DNA from: Pelobates cultripes
Lineage: Eukaryota; Chordata; Amphibia; Anura; Pelobatidae
Direction: 5' to 3'
NCBI GenBank assembly: GCA_933207985.1
Contig: OW240913.1
Coordinates: 105,981,082-106,045,081, forward strand
Length of the DNA: 64,000 bases
Shown: one piece after another, positions 33,276 through 44,601 of the stretch
Position numbering within the stretch: position 1 is the first letter of the stretch
How the letters are laid out: every line of letters begins with the position of its first letter
Translations under genes and position numbers: made by a program
Notes under the pieces: generated by a model
What the model was told of the DNA's origin: nothing
Seen by the model: only the letters and a program-made list of their open reading frames with translations
Database searches by the model: none

Positions 33276-33710
33276 GATTATATCCCCCCTCCCTTCTTAC
33301 CTTTAGGGGGATCATGCTGCTGCCATCCATGGTGGTGCTAGTGGTGAGTGAACTCTAGCCTGTGGGGCTAGAGTTCACTATTGCGAGACCCGGAGCATTG
33401 CCAAGGCAACGCTCTGAATCTCGCGAATGGAACCTGGCAGAGCTGCAAATTAGAGCTCCTCAGGGTTGATCTCCCTCCCTCTCTCCCCCTCCAGCAGCTG
33501 CAATATGCTACATGTGGGCCAGTGAGGGAGATCTTTGATCTCCTCACCGGCCCATCATGGAATGCAGCAGGGCCAGCGCTCGGATAGTGCCGGCCCTGCA
33601 TAGACCAGCAGGGGAGATCCTGTGATCTCCCCTACCAGCCTTGGCCCATGGCCACCGTGGCCCACCAAGCATTTGACCGGTGTGCTCGATGGCCAGTCCG
33701 GGCCTGGGGG
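33276..33710. mobile_element. Transposon terminal region, probable hAT-like
   Basis: GC-rich sequence with hairpins (ACTCTAGCC/GGCTAGAGT; GGAGATCTTTGATCTCC; GGGGAGATC/GATCTCCCC) ends near 33708 in GATGGCCAGTCCGGGCCTG, reverse complement CAGGCCCGGACTGGCC. Termini of this wording are familiar from non-autonomous hAT-like elements. The matching left end was not found; the minisatellite may lie inside the same element. Confidence 0.4.
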
Positions 33711-34161
33711 ATGTGAAGTGCCGTCAAGCAGGGGTGCCACTGATTGGCTAGTGAAACAGTCCAATGAAAGGCTAAGTCTTGTCAGAAAAGTCATGAAAGT
33801 CAGCTATGGGTGCTTCACCCGACACTGAAAGTAAGGTATGTAAAAAAATTTTTTTGCAGGTTTTAGTGTTAAACTGAGTGAGGAACATCATAAAATATAT
33901 AATATATTTCTTTTAAAATGATCATATTAACCCTTTAATGTTTAGTAGATAGTCATCTAAAACCAAACATAAGACTAGAGCTGCTATCTATGAAGTTGGT
34001 CATAGGATGCTGTGGGTTTTTGGGGTTTTGGGTTTTTTTTGGGGGGGGGCGGGGTTTACACACTGAAGGACAGTCGTTAATGCTTCAGACTGGATGTATG
34101 GGAAAGCTTTGTTCTACTCTGTGGAAGGAGTGAGTGATCAGTTGCCCACTGACTTTTTCCT
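33711..34161. other. Unclassified, with a G-rich run at 34015-34060
   Basis: Nothing coding recognised. The plus strand at 34016-34056 has several runs of G separated by T, a possible G-quadruplex former. Confidence 0.4.
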
Positions 34162-34375
34162 TTAACCCCTTAGTGACCAGACCGTTTCTCAATTTTCTTA
34201 CCAATAAGGACCAGAGCTGTTTTTACATTTCTGCGGTGTTTGTGTTTAGCTGTAATTTTCCTCTTACTCATTTACTGTACCCACACATATTATATACCGT
34301 TTTTCTCGTCATTAAATGGTCTTTCGAAAGATACCATTATTTTCATCATAACAACTCGTATTGCACAGATGCATG
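34162..34375 (-). mobile_element. TTAA-element terminus, solo end
   Basis: It starts TTAACCCCTTAGTGACCAGA and continues GCGGTGTTTGTGTTTAGC, TGTAATTTTCCTCTTACTC and TTTACTGTACCCACAC, matching in reverse complement the right end of the element at 21409-23429. The second end was not found. Confidence 0.6.
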
Positions 34376-35013
34376 ATATTGCCTAGTCATTAGACTAGAT
34401 ATTTGCAATATTGTATCTAGTTTTACAATGCATTACACTAATAGTCGGCTTTGTTTCCTGCTCTTTTGGCTGCCTAATTTTCTTACAAATTTTTTTGTTA
34501 ACAAATTTCCAGTGAGACGATCTGCAGCATGGACTAAATTCTGCGATCCCAAAAGCTTTTTTTTTTTTTTTTGTAACCAGGTAAAGTGGTTCAACATAAA
34601 CAAATTGTTCTGCTGTGTACAAATCTAGTACATGCATAATTTGTTTGCAACATTTAAATACATGCATTAAATATGTATTTGTGTACATAGTTTATCTTAC
34701 TAGAAATATTACTGTGAATGACAATCCTGTATTGATTTTCAGTGTCTTTAGTTTTGACTATGGTGGCTAAGCAGATAACAGATTGGTGACATTTAGACCA
34801 CTTATTGTTCATTAACGGTGCTTGCTCATTCACTAGAACTAATTTGTGTGCTTTGCTCAGACACTGAAAGAAGAAGAAAAACATTAGCAAATATAGCAAA
34901 ATATATTTATTTACATTTATTTTGAAGAACAGGACTATTTTCATGTTAAATCTTTTTTTTTAGTTATATTTATCACAGTTCTCACAATTTGTTCTGAGAG
35001 GAGCATTAGAGCA
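34376..35013. other. AT-rich sequence, nothing recognised
   Basis: T-runs (34558-34571) and chance reading frames only. Confidence 0.45.
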
Positions 35014-35693
35014 TTAAAGGACCACTATAGTGCCAGGAAAACATACTAGTGCCCCCACCCTCAGGGTCCCCCTCCCGCCGGGCTCTGGGGAGAGCAGGAG
35101 CCACACGCGCATTCAGCCAGTCTCATAGGAAAGCATTCATAATGCTTTCTTATGGATGCTGGCGTCTACTCACTGTGATTTTCACAGTGAAAAGCACGCA
35201 AGCGCCTCTAGCGGCTGTCAATGAGACAGCCACTAGAGGTTTTAGAGGCTGGATTAACCCTCAGTGTAAACATAGCAGTTTCTATGAAACTGCTATGTTT
35301 ATGAAAAAAAATGGTTAAAGGACCACTCTAGGCACCCAGACCACTTCAGCTTAATGAAGTGGTCTGGGTGCCAGGTCCCTCTAGGATTAACCCTTTTTTT
35401 TATAAACATAGCAGTTTCAGAGAAACTATGTTTATTATAGGGTTAATCCCGCCTCTAAAGCCTCTAGTGGCTGTCTCATTGACAGCCGCTAGAGGCGTTT
35501 GCATGCTTCTCACTGTGAAAATCACAGTGAGAAGACGCCAGCGTCCATAGGAAAGCACCTTCAGGGCACTATAGTGCCAGGAAAATGAGTATGTTTTCCT
35601 GGCACTATAGTGGTCCTTTAATCCTATCTGGACCTTGCACCCAGACTACTTCATTAAGCTGAAGTGGTCTGGGTGCCTATCGTGGTCCTTTAA
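35014..35693 (-). mobile_element. TTAA-flanked MITE A, interrupted by MITE B
   Basis: Left end TTAAAGGACCACTATAGTGC; right end CCTATCGTGGTCCTTTAA (reverse complement TTAAAGGACCACGATAGG). The body is split at a TTAA (35315-35318) and resumes after 35621 with TCCTATCTGGACCTTGCACC. That is exactly the sequence expected next, as shown by the uninterrupted order in copy B (TCCCTCTAGGATTAACCC). It is oriented opposite to B. Internal hairpins include AGCGCCTCTAGCGGCTGTC. Confidence 0.85.
35315..35621 (+). mobile_element. TTAA-flanked MITE B, nested in MITE A
   Basis: Left end TTAAAGGACCACTCTAGGCA; right end CACTATAGTGGTCCTTTAA. It carries the family landmarks: AGTGGTCTGGGTGCC, ACATAGCAGTTTCAGAG, CTCACTGTGAAAATCACAG. 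It sits in a TTAA inside MITE A, with TTAA at both borders, which documents the target preference of the family. Confidence 0.85.
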
Positions 35694-36060
35694 GGGAAAT
35701 AGGGGGCACTAAGGGACAGTGAAGGGAAGGGGAAAATAACACTAAGGGAGAACACTAAGAGAGGGGGGCACTAAGACAGGTAAGGGGGGGTGAGGAACAC
35801 TACGGGATAGGGAAGGGAGAGGAACACTAAAAGACAAGGAAGAGGACTACTAATGGACAGGAAGGGGAGTGGAGAGGAACATCAAGGGACAGGAGGGGAG
35901 AGGAACACTAAGGGACATGGAGGGGAGAGTGACACACAGGAGGGCCTGAGTGGGGAAAATGGCACACAGATGAGCCTGGGGATTAAAGCGACACACATTA
36001 AGGCCTGGAGTGGAAATACAAAGGGGCTGTGTGTGTGTGTGTGTGTATATATTCATTTGT
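35694..36060. repeat. Purine-rich degenerate tandem repeat
   Basis: Loose repeats of the type GGACAGGAAGGGGAGAGG followed by AACACTAAG, period about 30-40 bases, strongly purine-biased on the plus strand, ending in a GT array at 36027-36044. Confidence 0.7.
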
Positions 36061-36430
36061 TAGGGGAATGGTTACAGAACTGGAATTTAGACATTATGAC
36101 TTAAAAATTGCCTTTATATTGAGAAAACCCTTTCTTAAGCATAAGTTGGTCACTTAATATAATTGGTACTAAGAAAATATTAATTGCAAATTTACAGACT
36201 ATTGTGAATATTGATTTTCTTTCTTGTAGGCTACATATGCAGTAATCTGTTTTGGATTGTTGAAAGCAGAGATGTCAACAACAAAAAAATAGTAGGGGTA
36301 GGGTTAGAGGGAGGGGTAGGGTGAGGTGCCCAGATTGCCACTACATCAACTTACAGATATATATGGCTCCCAATGCCAGGAATTAGCTTATTGGTCTAGA
36401 TTCCTGTCATCATTCACATAATTTTCCCTC
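36061..36430. other. Nothing recognised
   Basis: AT-rich sequence with a small G-rich patch at 36293-36330 (TAGGGGTAGGGTTAGAGGG). Confidence 0.4.
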
Positions 36431-36439
36431 CCTCTCTTC

Positions 36440-36590
36440 CTTTGCCACTTTTCAGAAATCCAAAGCACTTCAGCATTTCCGAAATTCAGCACTTCTGCAA
36501 TTCAGAAATTCTGACATCCGGAAGCGTCTGAATTGCCGAAATTCGTCTGAATTTACATTCAGAACGAAACAAATTGCACATGTCTATTAA
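36440..36590. repeat. Small quasi-palindromic repeat, possible hAT-like MITE end
   Basis: AATTCAG/CTGAATT motifs recur (CGAAATTCAGCACTTCTGC, GCGTCTGAATTGCCGAAAT, GTCTGAATTTACATTCAGA), giving local foldback. The phrase AATTGCACATGTCTA at the right recalls the end of a hAT-like non-autonomous family. No clear left end. Confidence 0.35.
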
Positions 36591-38304
36591 TTGGTAAGAT
36601 TGAGAAATGACACTGTAACCCAGTGTGAAATGTTAACAAACATGAAACTATGCTGGTTGTAACAATGTATTGGATGTAAGTACTGCTCCTAACTAGTTGC
36701 TTTAAGGAAATACTGTTTTCTTCCCAATGGCTCATGTCTTGATGCATAATCCAAAACTGGATCTGAAAACAAATTGTCAAAATGATTATCAACCTCCTAA
36801 TCTCCTCTTCTTTGTCTCTCCCACTCTGTTATTCCATGTGTTGTAGCAGCAGTTATAACCATACCTGGGACAGAAGTAAATTGTTATGGTTAGTGGGACA
36901 AATTGTATAACACCCTTTTTTTTTTCTTAACTTTTATCTGATTGATACTATCCCTATAGAGACACAACCTATATCAGTATTATGAAGCTACATCCAACAT
37001 TAGGACAATGTTAGCAGCATCTTGGCATAAGTCCATAACTCAAAAAAAATGTTTGCAGATATTTTTTTTAACATGGATACGACATCTGACTTACAACAAT
37101 TCCTGAAATTAAGATTAAAAGGCATTCATAACAATGATTTCTATATCTACAGTGACTAGTACTTCTGGAGATAAAAATGTATTTGTATTTTATTATATGT
37201 TTAGTCGTTAACATCTTTTGAGGCTAGTCTTGCTCATTTTGGATCTTTTTTTCTACTTTAACTAATTGTCCTTTCGCAATTTTGGTCGGCATTCATCTTA
37301 ATTTGGTCAAAATGACCTTCGTTCCCATATTTCACCCCTGATATGCCATCCCTCCTCTTACTTAAATCACTTTTCCCACAATAATCCAGTCTTTACTTAC
37401 CATGAATCCTTTTCTATTCAATAATTATTAATGAATTGGTCACCAGCCAATTACTATGTTTTGTGTGCATTCTGTACACAATGTATTTTTACCCTTCACT
37501 TATCATGTCACCCCATGCCACATTTACCCCTATTGGGCATGGATCTTCATATCTAGTGTACACCTGTGCCACCAATGTCCTTGTGTTATGTTGTTTCAAT
37601 ATTGTAATATTTCTCCTACTGACAAAATATCACATCCCATTTTATTTCTTAAGACTTTTATTTCACTCTTAATTTCTGGCCTAGTGTTAACCTATATAGA
37701 TCCTGACTCTGAGTTACACTCTGTGCTGTTGAATCACACCCCTGTATCTATATTACACAAGTAAGTGCAAGGAGATTAATTAAGCCTGCCTGGCATGCAG
37801 ACCACTTCTTTTAAAATATGATAATTTTGGTCATAAATAAGTGCCAAATCAGTTAAAGGAAATCCTTTAACTTAGTTTTTTTTGGTGAATAAAGAGAACA
37901 AAGATAAGGCTTAAGAGGAGTTTTTTTGTCAGTCATCAAAACATCAAGTTTAGCCTGATTATCATCACCATGGTTACGTTCATCACCAGTACATACATCT
38001 GCTAAGTTAGTTTTTTAAATTGGTGGTTGTTCCCAGTTTTGCTTCTAGTATTTGCTAAGCATTGCTAAAGTGTTTGTGACATTCAATTTTAATAAATTGC
38101 ACCAAAGTTCCAGATTTAGTTTTGTGACAAATTAAAGTTCTGTAGCTGTTAGGTTATCAAAGGAGGATATTGTCATTTGTTTAACAATTTGAATAATTTT
38201 ATAGATTTATGACTTCAAGAGTAAACTTTACTACCACACATTTTTGTAGCTGGTACAAAACAAAAATACAACAAAGGAGAATAAGTAACCAATGAAATGT
38301 CAGG
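36591..38304. other. AT-rich sequence, nothing recognised
   Basis: Several 60-100 codon chance frames without recognisable similarity. Confidence 0.5.
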
Positions 38305-38313
38305 GATTATTTT
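38305..38313. repeat. Target-site duplication, 3' side of the L1-like element
   Basis: GATTATTTT here and at 44593-44601 bracket the element. The adjoining T-run (the element's poly-A on the other strand) makes the boundary uncertain by a few bases. Confidence 0.7.
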
Positions 38314-38914
38314 TTTAATGTTTCATTTTTATTGAGATGAAAAGGTTTCGGATTGACACTTTAAACTACATTTTACGTTTCATACATATTGCACAACAGA
38401 GAGTATATAGTGATAACATTGTACAATGGCATTTTACTATACATCCTCGTAGTAATGGTACAGAGTGTTGTTTCAAGCAACGATCATGCTTTTGTTACAG
38501 GTGGTGGGTAGTGCCCTGATTTTAGTACCCGGTAGACTGGGCATGCTTTCTGGTGTGTGTTATCATGCCTCTAAGTGGCTTCTCCCTGGCCTCCGGTGGT
38601 CAGCCTCCCACCTGTATCCTCCACTCTTCTTTGGGGTGGGCCCGATGGTTAGCAACCGGGTTCGTATCACCTTTGCGTGTTGCTTGTTTATTTGTGTAGT
38701 GTCGTGTCTTGTAGACTGGGAACTAATTCACCTGCTCATCATCTCATATTTTAAGGCTCGATAGGGCAACGTAAGCCCTTATTTTGTGTATGGGGGGGGG
38801 TGAACTGGGATAAGGGTGTAGTACGGGGGGGGGGAGAGATGCTCTCGTGCTTGGAGGCTAGGTGGGGCATAGTTTGTCAGCTAGATGGGGCGTAATTCGT
38901 CCTTCACCCAGGCA

Positions 38915-41900
38915 TCACCACTTGGACCATGTCCTGTTGTAGTGTTCTAATGTGCCACCTATTGTATGTGCCATCTGCTCGTACTGTCGGGTGAGGCTTA
39001 TTTTGGCGAGTACTGTTTTTATGTCAGGTACTGTCGTTGTTTTCCACAAGGCGGCTATGCACGTTTTAGCTGCTAAGGTGATGTGGGTAGTCAGCACTGC
39101 TTCATGGGCTGTAAAGTCTCGGGGTAGCATGTGGAGCAGATAGTGTTCGGGTTTGAGTGGTAATTGTTTTCCTAGTTTGGATGTAATTATGTCTTGGATG
39201 TGTTGCCAGTATTGGCTGAGTGCCGGGCAGTACCAGAATATGTGGCTCGTGTTTCCCCCTTGTTGGCTGCAGCGCCAGCATCTATTCTGCACCCCTGGGT
39301 ATATTTGGGCCAATCTGTGTGGCGTGTAGTACCACTGCATCCACATCTTGTAGGCTGCTTCTACATGGTCCAAGCACTTTGTCGCCCGTTTAACCAGTGT
39401 CATGGCCCCTATCCACTTCCCATGCTCGAGTTCGCAGTTCAATTCTCTTTCCCATTTGAGCATGTATGATTGTTTGGCCGGTCTATCTATGTCTAGTAAC
39501 CTATGGTAACACAGGGAGAGTGGTTTTTTGGGGGTTTTTTGACCTTGGCATAGCAAGTCAAAGTGGTTTTGGGGTTGTGCTGGTGTCCTTTCCTTGCCAG
39601 TGGCCCCTAAGATATGTTTTATGCGTAAATATGTGAATATTTCGCTGTTTGGTAGGTGGTATTGGCTTTGGAGGTCCGGGAATGCTAGGAGCCCATTGGC
39701 TTCATAGAGGTGCGTTATCTGCGTCAGCCCCCTATTTACCCACTCGCCCAGATCCAGGTCATGTGTGTGGTGCTGGAGACTTGTCAGTGGGGCAAGGGTC
39801 TCTATCTTTACACTAAGCATTTTTGGGGCCCATCTCAGCCATAGCTGCAGGGACAACTTGGTTGTTGCGAGAGGGTTCGTGAGTCGAGGTTGGGCCTTGG
39901 CTGGGATCCAGACCAGGTCCCTAAGGGAGTGAGGTGCACAGACAGCACTTTCCAGTTGGTGCCACAGTGGGCAATTCGAGGTGGAGAGGAGGCGCGCCGT
40001 CTGAGATATGTTTGTTGCTAGGTAGTATTTGGTTATGTGTGGCACACCCACCCCGCCTCCCCCCATGGCTGTGCTAATATTTGCTAGTGAGACTCTGGGT
40101 GGTTTTTTCCTCCATATGTGTGCGTTGATGAGTCGCTGAAATGCTCGTAGGGTGTAGTTTGGTAGACTGATGGGTAGGGCCCTGAATAGAAATAATACTT
40201 GCGGTAGTATCATCATTTTCACGGCGTTTATGCGCCCTAACCAGGATGTGTGTCCGTTTTTGCTTCCCCAGCCCTCCAGCACCTGCTCTATTTTTGCTAT
40301 GAGTCGCCCGTGGTTATGTTTTATGAGGAGCTGTTTGGTGGGTGCTAGTTGTGTGCCTAGATAGGAAATGGTATCCTTCCTCCATTCAAAGGGGTATAAC
40401 GTTCGTAGGGCCGTGAGTTGTGAACTGGGCATATTCATCGGGAGTACCTGTGTTTTCGCTACATTATTTTTGTAGTATGAGACCTGGCCGTAGTCCCGTA
40501 GTAGGTCCAGGAGGGCGGGTAGGGAGTCCGGCGGGTTTGTTAGGAAGAGAAGAATGTCGTCCGCGAACACTGCCATTTTTGGCGGGCCTGTCGGGGAGGG
40601 GGCGCCTAGGATGCAGGGGTTAGTCCTGATTTTATGGAGCAGGGGCTCCAGTGCCAGGATAAAAATGAGGGGCGATAGGGGGCATCCCTGTCTTGTGCCG
40701 TTCGATAGGGCGAATCTGCTGGAAATGAAACCAGAGTTCATGACTGTGGCTTGGGGGGATGAGTAGAGGGATAAGAGCCCAGCTAGGAATTTTGTCGGGA
40801 AGTTGAATCTACGCAGGACCTCTGTCATGTAACCCCAGTGGAGTCTGTCAAAGGCCTTTTCTGCGTCTAAGGCCATTATTAAGCCCTGTGACCGATCTCT
40901 AATCATGAGTTCCATTACGTCAAGGGCTCGTCTGGTGTTATCTTCTACTTGTCGCCCCGGGACAAACCCTGATTGTTCTGGGGATACTAATTGAGCTAGT
41001 GTAGGGCGTATTCTGTTTGCAAGGGTCTTGGCGAACAATTTTGTGTCAGCGTTGAGGAGTTAGATTGGGCGGTAGTGTGCGCATGTATCAGTAGTTTTGC
41101 CTGGTTTAGGGAGCGTAATAATGGTGGCTTCCAACATTTCCGGGGGTATCTCCCCCGACTCTAAAATGTGGTTGAATAGGGCCGTGAGATGGGGGAGTAG
41201 CTGGTCCTCAAAGACCCTATAGTAGTGGGTTGAGAAGCCGTCTGGGCCTGGGGCTTTGTGTCTGGGCGTATCGTGTAGAGCCTTTGATACTTCAGATGCT
41301 TCAATTGGGTTGGTCAGTGCAGCCGCCTGTTCGTCGGAAAGTCGAGGGAGAGTCACTCCGTCTAGGAAGGAAGTAATATTTTGGGGACTGGGTTGGTGTT
41401 GGTTGGTGTCCTCAGACAGGTTATATAGCCTTGCATAAAATTGGGCAAACTTGTCTACTATCGCTTTGGGGTTTCTAATCTTGGTGCCCGTGTCGTCCTT
41501 AATATATGGGATCTTTACCTGCGAGGTGCGTTCCCTGAGTTGGGAGGCTAATATTTTGCCCGCTCTGTTACCCTGTCTATAGTAGTTGGTTTTCATTTTG
41601 CAAATTGCCCGTTCCACTTGCTGCATCTGTAGTGCTTCTATAGTGGCCCTTAACTTCTGTACCTCCTGCCTGTTGGAGTGTGTGGGGGAGGTCTTGTGTC
41701 GTGTTTCTGCTTGTTTTAAGTCGGTCAGTAGGGTCTTACTTTTTTCTGTCAGTTGGCGCTTCAGTTTTGCCCCTTGTCGTATTAGCAGACCGCGCATTAC
41801 TGCCTTATGGGCAAGCCATGTCATTGCGACATTCGTGTCGGTGTAGTGGTTATCTACAAAGTAGTGCGCCAAGGCACTCCTTATCTCGGCCGCCCTGTCC

Positions 41901-42688
41901 ACATTGTCTATCAGTGATTCGTTTAGTCTCCACTGTCCCCGACCCCGGACCGGGTGGAGCGTGGTAAAGACTGAAGTGAGGGGGGCATGGTCTGACCAAG
42001 TCAAGGGGGCAATCGATACCTCCTCCAGGGTATCTAGCGTTTTCACATCTACTAAACACATGTCTATCCGGGAGTATCTATCATGTACCTTGGAGTAGAA
42101 CGTGTAGTCTTTAGACGCTGGGTATAGCGAACGCCATGTATCGTGTAGGCCGTGTGAGTTGAGGAGTGCTGTCACTTTCAACCCTAGCTGTGTTGATCGC
42201 AAGTGGGAACAGGGTTTGCCGGTCCTATCTAGAGCTGGGTCCAGTACGCAGTTAAAGTCTCCACATATAAGCGTCTGCCCTTTCTTCTTCTTGTCTACTT
42301 GTTGTAAAGCTTTCCTAAGGAAGTCATACTGGTTAGTGTTGGGGGCGTAGAGGTTGACTACCGTCACCTGGACGTCATTTAAGAGTCCTACTAGTATTAG
42401 AAGCCGGCCATCGGGGCTTTTGTATTCTACTTCACATTTAAATTGCCAATCAGAGTGGAAGAGAATGCTAACACCTCGTGTCTTATTCGGTGCCGTGGCA
42501 TGGTAAGCTTGTGGATAAGATGTGGACGAGAATTTTGGTGGGTTTTTAATTGAGAAGTGAGTTTCTTGTATGCATGCCACAGAGGCGTGTAGAGTGCGTA
42601 ATTGGGAGAACGCCAGCCTGCGTTTTTGTGGTGTGTTCAGCCCATGGGCATTTAGAGACACCAGGCGGAATTTATTGGCGGAGGTCAT
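38915..42688 (-). pseudogene. L1-type ORF2p: AP endonuclease and reverse transcriptase, one nonsense codon
   Basis: 1257 codons from MTSANKFRLVSLNAHGLN to the final stop. The AP endonuclease (about residues 1-235) has SLNAHGLN, CIQETHF, VVNLYAPN, CGDFNCVLDP, YSRIDMCLV and SDHAPLT, so the expected catalytic Asn, Glu, Asp and His positions are present. The RT starts near 500 (ITLPKPGKTTDTCAHYRPI), with GFVPGRQ, LDAEKAFDRLHW, NGTRQGCPLSPLIF and the catalytic box FADDILLF near 710. A C-terminal Cys motif CWRC-x8-H-x4-C lies near residue 1165. At 41060-41062 a TAA replaces the conserved Ser of the YRPISLLN block, explained by a single change from TCA; the frame is otherwise unbroken. The nonsense splits the product after 542 residues, removing all RT. 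Confidence 0.9.
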
Positions 42689-43499
42689 TTTAACTAGTTG
42701 GGGTGGCCCTAGGGCCCGGTAGTTTGGGTGTAGTGTTTTCCCTTGCCACTACGTGACAGAGGTGGTTGGGTGAGGCTATTTTTTCCCCTCGTCGTACCCA
42801 GTAGTGAAGGGGGAGCATCTCGGGAAGGGGGTTAGGGCAGGGGGAACAACCTGGAACATAACCTAAGAGACAAAACCATAAAACAGAAATAAAGTATATA
42901 CATTTCAAACAGCTATTAAGCATTATGTGAGGGACCCTGCTGCCGAGCTCGCACCCTCTACTGCACTGAGAGGGGGTCGCAACGGCAGGCGGTGTCCCGC
43001 AGGTGTATCGGGGGGGCGTCTGATATTTGGTGAGGCCTGTACCTCTTTCAGAGCCCGGCTCTCTCGAAAAAGTAGGCGGTGGGGGGGGAGATATGGGTGC
43101 TTGGCTGAGCCGTTGGCTGTCCTGTATAGATCCGTGAGTGGGGGGGGTGAGAGGTGAGCACAGTCTCTGCGCCTTTCAGTTTTTCGGCCTTTGTCCGGCC
43201 ATGCTGGGTTCAGATTTTAGTGGGCAGTCTCTGCAAGGGTCTGAGCAGCGAGTCTGACTGCTTAGGGGTAAGTCTCGCAGTGATGGGTGGGCCAAATTGC
43301 GCTGTAGGGTGGCAGTCACTTTTTCTCTTGTGTTGGGTTAGGGGTGAGGGCGATCAAGAGTACTCACGTGGGTGCTGAATGTCCTTCAAGCTATGCCATT
43401 CCCAGATGAGTGGGGTGGTCACCATGGGGGGGGGTCACACGGGTCTCTAACCGAGTCGTGTTGTAGCCGGCACCCCCTTCTGGGTGGCGGTAGTGTTCT
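42689..43499 (-). other. Long GC-rich inter-ORF region of the L1-like element
   Basis: 811 nt lie between the ORF1 stop and the ORF2 ATG, with G-runs on the plus strand (C-runs in the element RNA). No similarity to a third protein was recognised. In mammalian L1 the gap is only tens of bases, so translation of ORF2 here would need a different mechanism or a separate start. Confidence 0.6.
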
Positions 43500-44444
43500 T
43501 TAGGCTTTGGACCAGTCCGCGGTCATCTTCTTTAGGGAGGTTTGGGTGTGTGGTGCTTTGCCGTCTGGGAACAAGCCCCAGGTCTTGAGCTTGTCCATCC
43601 CCAGCGCCGGATCTTCGATCTTTATTAGGGAGCCGTTCCGCCAGAGGAGGAGTTTTGTAGGAAATCCCCACCTGTACGGTATTTTGTTGTTTCTGAGGCA
43701 TTTCGTAATGTTAATGAATTCCCTTCTTCTGGCCATTGTTGTCGGTGAGAGGTCGGCGAATAGGGAGATATTTTCAAAGGTTGGCGGCATCGCTGAGGCC
43801 TTCCTTTGCGCCGTGAGTATGGCTTCTTTCGCAGAGTAGTAGTGCAGTCTGGTCACGATGTCTCTTGGCACTTCTTGTGCAAGGTTTTGAGGTTTTGGCA
43901 CTCGGTGCGCCCGGTCCAGGCGGAGGTCCACCAGTTCTAGGTTTGGTTGGATCGCTTGGAAGAGTCGCAGTAGGTAGGCCGGCAGCTCTTCTTGTGTCAC
44001 TGTTTCTGGTACCCCGCGCACGCGGATATTGTTGCGGCGGGAGCGATCCTCCAAATCTGCCAGTTTTTCCATAAGGCGTTTGTTATCAGCGTCCATTCTT
44101 TGTATTTTCTCCACCATGGTGTCATTCATGTGGCAGAGCTCGTCAGTCTTTTCTTCTAGTGCATTAACGCGTGTCCCCACTTCATGGATGTCTTTGCGCA
44201 TTTCAGAGACCGCAGCTTGGAAGTCAGTCTTCATAGAAGTGCGCAGGTCCTGCAGCATTGCCGCCAGGCGCTTTTCCGACACAGACAGATCTTCAGCGGT
44301 TGCTTGCCTCATATCTGAGTCTGATCCTGCATCTGAGGTGTGAGTGGGTGAGCGGGAGCCGCCGCCATCTTGCTCCATGCGCTGCTTCCCTCCCTTACCC
44401 TGCCGGAAGAAATCTGATGCCCTTTGGGACTTCGGGGGTGCCAT
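43500..44444 (-). CDS. L1-type ORF1p, nucleic-acid-binding chaperone of the LINE
   Basis: 314 residues, uninterrupted, start MAPPKSQRASDFFRQGKG. Residues 1-50 are basic and Ser-rich. Residues 52-135 form a heptad coiled coil (LAAMLQDLRTSMKTDFQAA, VGTRVNALEEKTDELC, LMEKLADLEDRSRRNN), expected to trimerise the protein. The RRM-like domain follows from NIRVRGVPETV to LDRAHRVPKP and DIVTRLHYYSAKEAIL. The C-terminal domain has FADLSPTTMARRREF and IPYRWGFPTKLLLWRNG, the YRWGFP signature of this ORF1 type. It would coat the element RNA in the cytoplasm and assist reverse transcription. It appears intact, unlike ORF2. Confidence 0.9.
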   Translation of the reverse strand: MAPPKSQRASDFFRQGKGGKQRMEQDGGGSRSPTHTSDAGSDSDMRQATAEDLSVSEKRLAAMLQDLRTSMKTDFQAAVSEMRKDIHEVGTRVNALEEKTDELCHMNDTMVEKIQRMDADNKRLMEKLADLEDRSRRNNIRVRGVPETVTQEELPAYLLRLFQAIQPNLELVDLRLDRAHRVPKPQNLAQEVPRDIVTRLHYYSAKEAILTAQRKASAMPPTFENISLFADLSPTTMARRREFINITKCLRNNKIPYRWGFPTKLLLWRNGSLIKIEDPALGMDKLKTWGLFPDGKAPHTQTSLKKMTADWSKA

Positions 44445-44601
44445 CCTTGAGGTAGGTGGTTCCCCTGTTGTTGGGCACCCTGGTAGGGTCGTTCCGGGCT
44501 CTTTCGCCGCTTTTCTGCAGCTTTTAGGCCGTGCCGATCACGGAGCTGCGGTTACATGCGACCGCTCCGTCCGACCGGAAGTCCCGCCCCCCGATTATTT
44601 T

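Larger units (their letters stand above)
38314..44592 (-). mobile_element. Near-intact, full-length L1/Tx1-like LINE (6.28 kb)
   Basis: Complete layout on the minus strand: a 148-nt 5' UTR (44592-44445), ORF1 (44444-43500), an 811-nt inter-ORF region, ORF2 (42688-38915), and a 3' UTR of about 600 nt ending in AATAAA-containing, A-rich sequence (38333-38314). The 9-mer GATTATTTT is present at both outer edges (38305-38313 and 44593-44601), consistent with a target-site duplication from target-primed reverse transcription. The only lesion seen is one TAA codon in ORF2. High GC and unbroken frames contrast with every other LINE here and suggest a recent insertion. Confidence 0.9.

Noticed and set aside
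32292..33341. Val/Cys-rich and His/Thr-rich frames on both strands
   Set aside because: Artefacts of the GT-rich minisatellite, which is open in several frames by composition.
36293..36330. Telomere-like TAGGG/TTAGAGGG patch
   Set aside because: Too short and irregular to be an interstitial telomeric array.
39194..42350. Several plus-strand frames of 60-110 codons across the L1-like ORF2
   Set aside because: Shadow frames opposite a GC-rich coding strand; the minus-strand product is unmistakable.
43447..43701. 84-codon minus-strand frame overlapping ORF1
   Set aside because: Overlaps ORF1p in another frame and lacks recognisable features.
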